From Epiperipatus broadwayi (lineage: Eukaryota > Onychophora > Udeonychophora > Euonychophora > Peripatidae), in contig JAQFVV010012529.1 in the NCBI GenBank assembly GCA_028023455.1, forward strand, positions 2,046,001 through 2,110,000: DNA of 64,000 nt. The letters are read 5' to 3'. Shown in pieces: positions 54,500-64,000 of this stretch; position 1 is the first letter of the stretch; each line of letters starts with the position of its first letter. The notes beneath the pieces were generated by a model that had not been told where the DNA came from, ran no database searches, and saw only the letters and a program-made list of their open reading frames with translations. Position numbers and translations under genes: made by a program.

Positions 54500-57480
54500 T
54501 ATTCAATCAGAATTCTTATCTTAATTTTGCTTTTTTTTCCTGGTATCCATAACCCTTGATCTTGCCCCAACTAATAATAAACTCCATTTAGAATTATTAT
54601 ACATATATTTGTATTCAACATATTTTTTTTATTCTTACATAACTCAAAATTTTTCTTATTCATATTTATTTTTTATAATTCACCTTTTTCTCTAATAAAG
54701 TTACCTACCATATTTTTTCATACTTCATGATTATACAATTATTTTTCTTTACACTAGGAATAATAATTCACTCTAGAGTATACTTTACTCCAGAGTCAGC
54801 TATTGTAAGTTTGATAAATTACTGACATTGGAAAGCAATGTCATATTCAATTTTCCATATGAATTTCTGTACATTAGTTCTTTTCGGTGAGAGCAAGATT
54901 GCATTTAGATGCCATTTTTAATGATTTTATATTATTCAAACTAATACATGAAATTCAAAAACCTTAAGGTTTTGAACTCTAGCCAGTTTTTTTTTTTTGT
55001 ATAATTATATAGATCTGATATTAAACTAAAACTTGTATTTAATGATATTATTTTATGCTAACTACAGGAAATTTTTGACTTTTGATAAGGATGATATATA
55101 CCAAATAACATATATATAAATTATTTTGGTTACTATTAATTTCTGCATTAGGAATTTATAATTTATTGTTTTTTTCCAAACCATTTAGCTTGAGAAATCA
55201 ATATATACTAGATGGTAGTATTATATTCACATCTCTAGACTAGTTTCAATCTATTAGATGTCTTTATTGAGGAGCAGGATTCCATGTGCCTGTTGGGTAC
55301 GGAGTGAAGTAAATAGAGTTAATTACTTCTGCTAATGCAAATGTTAACAGTAAATAGAAATGTTATAAATGCTACTCTTGCCAGATGATCAACAGTATCT
55401 ATTGCTTGTATAAAGCAGTCACTAAAAGTATATAATTTTTAACTAGTGGAAAAATTATATAACTACACAAATAAACTAGTTTGGATTAAAACCTTAAGAT
55501 TTTTGAATCTCGCATTATTTGTTTGGATAATGTAAAAGAGTTAAAGATGACTGCTTGATTTATGAGAAAAAATATGCATATCTTGCTATCTATTTTTTTT
55601 ATATAAATATATAAAAATAAATTTCCTATTTACTAACTTTGCATATCGTAAAATTTTTCTACCCTACCATGCTCATTGTTTTCTCACATAATGCAATTTA
55701 ATTCTGTTTTTACTAATAAATTTTCATTCATATATTGCAACCATCCAACCATTTTTAATTTGTTGTAAAAAATGTTTATTTCATTTTCTCTTGAATAGCT
55801 TTATTTGCTGTCAACAATTTATAACTCAATGTATATCTCTCTCCCCCTTTTTTGTATGGTGTCTAGAAATTTCTAGCTCTCAAGTTTTTGACCCATGATT
55901 CTGTACCCCAAGGGAATTACAAAACATTTTCTGAGGCATTGTCATGTTATTTTAAATTGCAATTACTTTTGTAGAAAATTTTACTATGAAGGTTTTCAAT
56001 ATTTATTTATTTCATTACTGCAGTATTCTAGTGGTGATGTAAAACTGAGTTTTGATAAATGAAAGAAAGTAGCCTAAAGTTCTATCATGATAGATGGTAT
56101 AAAAAAACCTGCTAAGTTCATATATATTAAACATTTTATATAATTCTAATTATTTTCTATGATGGTCTTTATATTCTGTATATAGATCAATTATAAATAT
56201 TTATTTCAAGCTTAAATAATAAATTTGTAGTAGAATTTGCCATGCTGGGAAATATTTTGTTTTTATTATTTGTTTAGTTAAATATTATTGATTAAAAACA
56301 ATAAGATAATAATAGTAACGATTTTTAATTGTTTAAAAAAATATTAGTAATAAAAGTTGCAGAAAAATAAAGTAGTTATTAAGTTTAAATTATCAAATAA
56401 CTAGAATAATAGATTTTTTTAAAAATCACCTTTTTAATATACAGTATAATTTTTGTGTTGAAAAAAATCTATTTTTAATTAATTTTCTTTACCCTATTAA
56501 AATGCCTTTTTGTGCAAATGCAGCTGGAGATTTTAGGATTACTTGGATATTATAATGGAAGTCATGATTTGAAAAAGGTTGAGCAGCATTATCCTATGTA
56601 ATACAAAGTGATTCATTGTCAGTTGTCAAGGCAGGTACTATATCTTCTTTTAAATTATTTAAATATTTTTAATTTGTTATATAAAAATATGTTATATTTT
56701 TTAAAAGTTCATTCTAGTTTTTGCTTTATGTTTAAACTCAAATTCCTAGCTGTTTAAGTAATACCTGTTATTTAATTTAATATTTTTCCATTCTTTAGTT
56801 TTACTCTTTCTACTAATTGCTAGTATCTTAGATTTTTTATCACTGAACTTTATTATCATGTTACTTTCTACCTCTACGTACTTCTATAACAATTATTGCT
56901 ATATTCTTAACCTTATCTGCAAAAATTACCATATCATCTGCAAAAAAAAAGTTGCAATATTTAATATTATCCTAGTTCCTATTATGGGAATTCCCATGCC
57001 TTTTCCCAATCTTCTTATCCCAAGTTCCAATTCTCTTAGAAATTTATTAAAATTTTTTCTTAAACAAATCCTTAAACACGTATACAATCCCATAACTATT
57101 AATATTTAAAATGCCAAACTTTTCATTCATCTTGCACTCTTTTCTTTTTATAATCTACCTATTATTCTGTACAATTCTGTGTCTAGCATTTTAACTATCT
57201 TCTTTTAAATTAATCTTTTCTACAATGTGGATTTGATTTACAATTTTCCATTGTTCTATTAATCACAAACTCGCTATGTTTTTTAAAGTGCTTTCTTTCC
57301 TCACACTCTATTCAGTTGAATTCAATAATATAGTGACATTATCTCTTGTATTTCTCCTTATATATCTCCAATTTTTTTTCTAGCAATTAACTTTTTTTTA
57401 AAATTCCTAGCTATTTATTTTTACCAAATAACTATTCTATCTAATTATTACCTATTCACTTAATTGTATTTTTATTTTTA
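54500..57480 (-). mobile_element. Minus-strand LINE remnant A
   Basis: On the minus strand (57110 down to 56780) one frame reads RRLGKGMGIPIIGTRIILN then FFADDMVIFADKV, the catalytic FADD box of a non-LTR RT, followed by a Lys/Glu-rich stretch. Lower-coordinate blocks (55970-55600, 54560) match remnant C at 60585-61620 in the same order and orientation. They correspond to the ORF C-terminus. About 0.8 kb (54790-55560) has no counterpart and may be a later insertion. Heavily mutated. Confidence 0.6.
56524..56601 (+). CDS. Weak candidate terminal exon
   Basis: After an acceptor-like TTTTTGTGCAAATGCAG, 25 codons stay open to a TAA, reading LEILGLLGYYNGSHDLKKVE. The composition is protein-like, but the piece is short, unrecognised and lies within LINE remnant A. 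Confidence 0.18.
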   Translation: MEILGLLGYYNGSHDLKKVEQHYPM

Positions 57481-58460
57481 ATATTCGACCTGAATTATAT
57501 AGTATTCAGTAGAATTGCTGAGAAAAGTTTAATGGCATCATTGAACTTTGTGAGAAGTCATGAAAGAAATGTGAATATAATTTTGATAATATTTATCTTT
57601 AAAAAATAAATTTTATTTTAAAATTTGTGTTGGAAAAATAGAATAACTCATTTGTGTGTATGTGAGTCTATACATAAAGAGATTGAATAGTATTTTTAAG
57701 ATTCACCCAGACAGTTTTTTTTTTTTTTTAAAAAAAAGGATGCAAGTTTTCCAGAGTTAACTGTAAACTAAATAAAGTAAAACAAAAAAACTGATAAATA
57801 TGAAAAGAATTTGTGGCCAACTTGCTACTTAAACATGTCTTATTAAATAACTAACTGTATGATCACTATTATTCAACACATGTCCTTTTCTTTTCTTTGA
57901 TACTTTGCAAAGTATGTTCGCTCCATTTTTCTTCTATTATTAATTCCAAATAAGCATTCATTTGTAACTATCTTTGTTATCCCATTTATCATAAGTTTTA
58001 AATTTATAATTTTTCTTAATTTTTTTTTTTGAAAAATATTACAAAAGACAGTGAGGTACATTAATGTAGTTACTTTTTGTTTAAAGACCTGAAACATATA
58101 TTAGTTATTATCATTTTTATATTCTGTATATTCTTAAAAATTTTAAAGCATTTACTTCTATTTAATATAAATAATAAAATGCATCTATTTCCTCGCAATT
58201 TCTTTATTTATGTTAATATTTTTGATTGCACAATAGTCTTCTTCAGAGTTGTAAATATACAATATGTATATATGTTACATTATTAATATGTATATAACAA
58301 AATTGTCTATTTATATCTTAATATACATTATTTTAAAATAATTATATACATATAAAATAATACAAAAATTTTTTTTCCCTCAAATATTTTTTGCTCGTAT
58401 CATTGTAATATAAACTATTTTAAAGCTATATATTTCTTATTGCATTGCCAAATCCATATA
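57481..58460. other. AT-rich DNA, nothing recognised
   Basis: No supported feature on either strand. Confidence 0.5.
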
Positions 58461-58464
58461 ATAT

Positions 58465-58584
58465 AATATTAAACCATCTATACTCTTTATTATCGTTTCA
58501 CAATGCAATTGAAACTGTCAAAAAAGGGGTTGTAAATAAAGCATTGTGAAACAGTAGTAAAGAGCATAGATGATTTAATATTAT
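58465..58584. mobile_element. MITE-like element with about 42-bp TIRs
   Basis: TAATATTAAACCATCTATAC, TCTTTATTATCGTTTCACAATGCA is followed after about 34 bases by the inverse GCATTGTGAAACAGTAGTAA and AGAGCATAGATGATTTAATATTA. The outermost TAATATTA is itself palindromic, so the true edge and target duplication cannot be fixed. Confidence 0.75.
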
Positions 58585-58899
58585 TTTAAAGCTTCAATAT
58601 ATGTTGTACATGTAGTAACATCTATCTTTTTTATATATAAAATTAATTAGAACCAATAATAATTAAAAAACAATAAAAAAAAAACAAATATATTATGCAA
58701 AAGTAAAAAAATTATCTCTCCTCTTCCTCCTGTAATTCCTTCCCCTCATCCATTTTTTTCTTTCATTTTTTTTCCAATTAAACACTATATAACAATCATA
58801 TAAAATGTACAGTATAAAAATATATTATATAATTTTCCATCTATTTTGATTTGCCAATTATTAGTTAAATTAATTGATATATATTCATACAATTATGCT

Positions 58900-60500
58900 T
58901 GTTATAGTTAATATAATTAGTTTCATATATTTTACTTCTATTAGGTAGGTTCTTTATTATAATTTAATGGTTTATATTTTTTACATAATCTATTTTATTT
59001 TAATTATATATCACAATAATACTTTTTATATTTAACTCAAATATAGACTTAAAACTACAGTTGAATTAAATATCTATTTATACTAAAACTACTGCATTAA
59101 ATATTAAATGTTCATTGTTTTCTATCCTGAATTTATATACATCTCATGACATTTAAATATTTGTTTTTATTTCTTAGTCTCTAGTTTCTCATTTTCTTTA
59201 ATATTATTGCAAATATCTTCATCTTCATTATTGATCATCTTTTGATATCATATTAAGTTCTTTTAACTATGCATTTTAAATTTCCATAATTTTCTTTTAT
59301 TTATTAAATTTTCTATCATTTTATTCCATTCACTAATACATCATAATCTAATATTCTTTTGTTTTTTTTATCTCAATTTTTTGTATGTATTATAAAATGT
59401 ATTTACTGACTAATTTTATTACATATTTTAATATTTACTGTAAACAATTCATGGATGTGTCTCTTCTAATGAATTCAATATAAAATTATTATAGCAATTG
59501 TTATTTCCATCCATAAAATGTAATTCTCCAAACATTTTAAATTTCTTTTTGGAATTTTTCATATATAATTATGACTATTCTATTTTATTGTTTGTAATTT
59601 TTTTGCAATCCATAAATTTTCTCCAAGTGCTTACTCTCCTTCCACCCATATCCCCCCACTTTTTTAATCTCATCTATTTTGTATCATTTTCTTAAGTAAG
59701 CTTAGATATAATTTATCCTTTCTATAGTATTCTATTTATGTCATATTTATGATAAGTAAACAATGCTACTTTTTTAATTCAGCCTTTTTCCCTATTCTTA
59801 ATAAATTATTTTTCTCATCTAATGATTTTTTTTTTTACTAATTTTAATCTCCAAGTTCCTTTTCTTGTTGTATGCTGTATTTTTAATTTTTTCATCCATT
59901 ATTTTCTTTTTCTAATTTATTATCAATATTTTTTTATTTTTATTTTTTTAATACTTATCTTAACACATTTGTTTTTGTATAAACATTTGCAAAGAATAAT
60001 ACTGATGTCCTATATTTTCATTATATCTAGATCAAGATATTTTATATCCTACATTTAATCTTAATAATTTATTTTCTAGTTTCATTAAAAAGTAGTATAA
60101 GCACTATAGATGATAAACAACAATCTTGTTTAAACTCTAATTCATTTGTTATTCTATCTTATATATTCTAGCTGATATGCTTTTCTTATATATATATTTC
60201 AATAATTGTAATTATTCATTTTTCCAGTCACAAATTTCTCTATTTAAAATACCTTTCTTTCTTTTTAATTCTTTTGAATCTACAATATTTAAATTTTTTT
60301 CTAAGTATTAATACTTTTTTTTGCTCCTATCTTATTTTAATAGTGTTTTATTTGTTCCAATTCTTATTCTTATACAGTATCAAAATAATAATAATATTAA
60401 ACAAGAACAACAAAAAAGCTAATTTCTTTCATTCTTTATGCATCTCTTACTCCCCATAAATTTATTGTGATCTCTTTCAACATCCTGAATTTCAGAGATA
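58900..60500 (-). mobile_element. Minus-strand LINE remnant B
   Basis: Around 60060-60160 the minus strand reads EFKQDCCLSSIVLILLFNE, resembling the QG..LSP..F block of RT palm domains. About 45 codons later it gives SVLFFAN, a decayed FADD box (about 60000). Further pieces (VGGYGWKESKHLEKIYGL near 59650) are compatible with a LINE C-terminus. Frameshifts are dense. The five plus-strand open stretches here are T-rich shadows. Confidence 0.4.
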
Positions 60501-60584
60501 AATATTAAATTTCTTTTAATCTCTACAATAATATATTTAATTCAAAAGCTTATTCTCTTTTCATCTCCTTTCCTTGGTATCCAA

Positions 60585-61620
60585 AGTTTTTATCCTTGCA
60601 TCAAATAGCAATATTCTTCCTTCTAGTGTGTTCATGTATCCTTTTGTGTTTTATATATTTCTAAAGTACTTTTTTATTTATATTTATTTTTCATAACTTG
60701 TACTTTCTTTTTTACCCAATTTATCTTCTGTTCCCACCAATCATAATTATGGGAACTGAATATATTTATCCCATATTCTATATAAATGCATATAGAATAA
60801 GTTCACTATCTGTTAACTTTGCATTACTGTAAAACCTTTCTAGTTCATCATGTTTATTATCTCTGGTGCATAATCCAGTTGAACATTTTTCTTTTACTAA
60901 TCTATTCTTATTTATATTTTATAGGCTTCCAAAAATTTTAAATTTGTTTTTCATTCCCTTCATTTACATTTCCTTGAATAGTTTTATATACTGTCTAATT
61001 TATATAGTCCTTTTTGAATTTTGTTTAAAATTTGTTTGTCCCACGACTGATATATAATGCCTCATTTTCAAATGTTAAAATGGTTTCCACCACTCTTTCC
61101 AAATTGTTATATATATATATATATTTTACATGTATTATATGAGAAATGTGCCTTATTTTTAATCATTTCTGTTCCCTTTTTATTTTTGTCTCAATTATCA
61201 GTGTAATTTAATAAAATACCAAAATGTATATACTCCTTTACTTTTTCAAATTAAATATCTTACTTTCTATTTTCAATTTTACTCTTTTTATTAATTACTA
61301 ATATTTTATTAAATCTAATATTAAGGCTATAATCTTAAGACTATGCACCTAGATGTGACAGCTCTTGTCTTTTAAAGTTTAACCTTGTGTTAAGATTTGT
61401 AGAGGTCCCTAATGTCGCATCTAGGTGCATAGTCTTAAGGTTATAGCCTTAATAGATATTACTTATGTAATGAGTATGCGTTTAACAAATTATTAATTAT
61501 AAATCTAATATTTTAGATTTTTCCTCATTGAACTTAATTTTTTATATTTCTATCTCTGCATACTTCTTAATAACAGTTTCATGTGATGTATTATTTCTTA
61601 AAGTGATAGAAATATCTATT
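60585..61620 (-). mobile_element. Minus-strand LINE remnant C, split by a MITE
   Basis: Collinear with remnant A: TTACTCTTTTTATTAATTAC / CTAATATTTTAGATTTTT (61275-61520) matches 56800-56840; AACTTTGCATTACTGTAAAA (60820) matches 55640; TCCTTGGTATCC (60588) matches 54540. The first block is interrupted by a TTAA-flanked MITE at 61321-61452. Minus-strand frames give Lys/Glu-rich pieces of an ORF2 C-terminus. Confidence 0.5.
61321..61452. mobile_element. piggyBac-like MITE with TTAA ends
   Basis: The ends read TTAAGGCTATAATCTTAAGA and, inverted, TTAAGGCTATAACCTTAAGA, then CTATGCACCTAGATG on both sides: about 38-bp TIRs with one or two mismatches. TTAA at each end is the signature target of piggyBac transposition. 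Near-identical arms indicate recent activity. There is no coding capacity in 132 bp. Confidence 0.85.
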
Positions 61621-61699
61621 ATATCAGCAATAGTAAGTGGTCAAGCAGGAAGCAGTGATAATATTAAAGATAATACAAATTTAATTTTTTTTATTTTTA

Positions 61700-64000
61700 T
61701 ATAGATACATAGAATGTGCATACTTTATTTAATACAAACTTTTCAAGACTTGAATGGAAGACCTCATTAGTTACTGTCATGATTTAAGATTGATATAGAT
61801 GCCTTAATGAAACTTATATTCTAGAGTCAGGAAATTTAATAAACAGGTAGGTGGCTAGAAGTTTTCTGTAAGGGCAAAACAACCAGTGAAAGAAGTCTGT
61901 ATATTGTTGGATTTGCTTCTTGGAATATTCCTTGATACATCAATAGAAGGCTGATGATGTTAGAACTTGCCTTGCACAATTGGAATTAGATTTATTCAAT
62001 TAATACATATGCTTCACTGTTAGGGATAGAGAATTCAGAGAGAGAAAGCTATTATTTCTTGTTGGATAGTATTATTCCACAATATCATTAAAAGATTAAA
62101 TTTTACTTTTTGAAGCTCTTAATGGTACTATAACTCAATATGATCTGCTGTTATTAAATTTTTGCTCAACGCAGATTGACTATTATAAATATTTTGTTTA
62201 GACAGTAAAATAAAGAACATGGTTGCATCCATTCTCAAAACAGTGTTATTTACTAGATTACATTAAAGCTAAGAGTTAGCATACAAGGGAAATTAATATT
62301 ACTTGAGCATTTAGAAATACAAATTGTTGGAGGATCATAGATTTATATATTCTATGGTTAAACTGTTGCATTAAAAAAAGATATTATTCTAATCATATTC
62401 ACAAAGTATTAATTCTTTAGAAGTAATTTATTCATGCTAAATTTCAGCAGCTATTAAACAGTAAAATGGCAAATGTATATTTTTTAACTGTTAAATTAAC
62501 AGAGGCATGGAATTCTTTTAAGGAGTGTATTTTGGACATAAGTAAATTTCTTATTGAATTCATTCAAAAAGGAATCATAACTAGTTTTCTGACAATGATA
62601 TTTGATTATTAATGACTTGATTAGAACGAAATCTGTGGGATTTTCTACTTAGTAAAATAATAAATATGAAACTTTATAATAAATGTAGATTTAAAAATAG
62701 AAGTTCATCAATTGACAAGAAGGCTTAAGAATAACTTGTGGATTAAAATTGCAAAAATGATATAGACACTTCATTGATTGTGGTCAATTTAGATTTTTTT
62801 TTTTGATGTATTGAAAGCACTATATGGACCTGGTAAACAGTATCACAATCCTATAACATCCAGCAATAGCACTATAATGACAATGGTATTTTGAATAGGT
62901 GAAAGGAATACATTGATAATCTTTTCAGTGATATACAAGAAATGATATCCATTTTATCAACTCATTTAGTGGACAAATATATCCCAAATTAACCAAGTCA
63001 AAACAACTTTTTGATCTTTGTAATCTTTAAAAATGAAAAGGCTGCAAGTACTAATGAGATACCTGGAGAAATTTTAAAATATTGTGATGGTATACTAACT
63101 TGAAAAATATTGGAAATTTTTAGGAATATATGAGCTTATGAAGTTGTGCCACTTGATCTTATGAATACTTCTATTGTTTTAAATTTAAAAAAAAGTGAAG
63201 AGACAGTAATATAATAATTATAATGGAATATCATTATTACCCATTATAACAAAAGAATTTTCAAGAATTTTGTTGAATAGGCTGGTTCAATTCAGAGATT
63301 CTAAGTAATTTTAGAAAATCAAGAAATATTAAACATGATTTTTATCACCAGGCAAATCATAAGAGTGTTGAGAACACAACTTAATTAATAGACCAAATCT
63401 ATAGAAATGTTGGAAATTAATTGGTTGTCTACCAAAGTTTATTTCTATTAAACAGCTTCTGAATGATAGAATAAGATACAGTATTATTAATACAGATAGA
63501 AAATCTGAGACATTTGCAATGAAAACAGGAATGTGAATTTTATCTGACCTTTTTTTCAGTCTTTGAAACTATTTATAGGTGTTTTAATAAATCAGGGATC
63601 AAGATGCAAAACAGGTTTGATGTTGAAATTTTTAATTTGAATCAATTAAAAGCAAGAACTTCAATTTTTTGGTTTCTGTATTTACCATATACTGATGATT
63701 GTGCTATTCTTGCCAATTCAAAAAAAGATCTACAGAATGTATTTAAGGTCTTGAAAGCAATTTATAAAAACTTTGGTTTAGTAATTAATTTTAATAAAAC
63801 TCAAGTCTTGATGGAAGTAAAATATTGAGCAACTTTAGGAGTGGGTAGTTATCAACTTGAGAATATAAGCCAATTTAATTATCTTGACAGCTTTTTAAGT
63901 ATAAAGGATTTAGATATTAATGTGCATTATAAACTCCAATATGCAGCTGCTGCTTTTAATAAGTTTAAAGATAGCATATTTCATCACAATGAAACAACTA
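61700..64000 (+). mobile_element. LINE (APE endonuclease-RT type), 3' end outside window
   Basis: The order of traces is that of a non-LTR retrotransposon with an apurinic-type endonuclease followed by RT. 61790-61960: NETYILESGNLI and SVYIVGFASWNI pieces (the ET of the endonuclease). 62500-62830: linker pieces WNSFKECIL and DVLKALYGPGKQY. 63030-63110: KAASTNEIPGEILKY (RT motif before the palm). 63230-63320: SLLPI.TKEFSRILLNRLVQF. 63520-63560: a QG..LSP-like block (ILSDLFFSL). From 63604: the YTDD box. The family is one of the common animal LINEs with the FADDTAI.. and LNIKKTQVL-type blocks. Stops and frameshifts are frequent. Confidence 0.85.
63604..63828 (+). pseudogene. RT palm fragment of the terminal LINE
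   Basis: A 74-codon open stretch with LYLPYTDDCAILANSKKDLQ (catalytic Y-T-D-D), then FKVLKAIYKNFGLVINFNKT and QVLMEV, the usual palm-to-thumb blocks. After the stop the frame resumes as LGVGSYQLENISQFNYLDSF and LQYAAAAFNKFKDSIF to the window end. Confidence 0.88.

Noticed and set aside
57873-61057. Plus- and minus-strand open stretches rich in Phe/Ile/Leu/Tyr or Lys
   Set aside because: They arise from T-rich or A-rich decayed LINE sequence; the supported reading is the minus-strand LINE remnants.
1-64000. CRISPR arrays, rRNA genes, bacterial operons
   Set aside because: No regularly spaced identical repeats with unique spacers, no rRNA core words, and clear eukaryotic introns and retroelements.

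Overview
The window is A+T-rich (by eye about three quarters), intron-bearing metazoan DNA dominated by decayed transposable elements. The only host gene I recognise is the 5' end of a mitochondrial pyruvate carboxylase gene: two short exons at 8731-8896 and 8979-9163 with GT..AG borders, + strand. Its protein sequence, the large introns and the mixture of Ty3/gypsy, Penelope-like (GIY-YIG), LINE, MITE and hammerhead-bearing repeats fit an invertebrate. A chelicerate arthropod such as a spider is my guess, but this is not proved. No rRNA, CRISPR array, operon or bacterial feature is present.

Layout. 979-5085: an old Ty3/gypsy element that has lost its RT/RNase H. 6708-7610: a cluster of nested inverted repeats holding two copies of a canonical type I hammerhead ribozyme repeat (family 2). 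8262-8384: a 123-bp palindrome whose arm recurs at both ends of the segment 48591-52570. 8731-9163: pyruvate carboxylase exons; no later exon was recognised in the remaining 55 kb, so most of the window may be its intron. 11075-16604: a second, better preserved Ty3/gypsy element with LTRs of about 1 kb and traces of gag/protease, RT, RNase H and integrase. 19786-20166, 29632-29985 and 45777-47040: copies of a second hammerhead-like repeat (family 1, retrozyme-like), as inverted dimers and as a head-to-tail array with a 449-nt monomer. 20205-26290: MITEs, local duplications and an unclassified dispersed repeat. 30960-34320: two Penelope-like fragments on opposite strands. 42464-43952: a CpG-rich element with 47-bp terminal inverted repeats. 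44552-45446: two short tRNA-derived SINEs with clear target-site duplications. 48591-52570: a composite of Penelope-like, LINE, mariner/pogo-like and hAT-like pieces. 54500-61620: stacked minus-strand LINE remnants with a TTAA-flanked MITE. 61700-64000: a plus-strand LINE (endonuclease then RT) cut off by the window end.

The most interesting signal is catalytic RNA. Two sequence-unrelated repeat families carry hammerhead cores with the same design: helix III is a self-complementary hexamer directly followed by the cleavage-site base, a form expected to work best as dimers. A possible decayed third example lies just after the Penelope-like ORF. Family 1 is laid out as tandem monomers, as expected for retrozymes that spread through circular RNA. 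The ribozyme calls rest on hand-folded pairing and motif matches and need a covariance-model search and a cleavage test.
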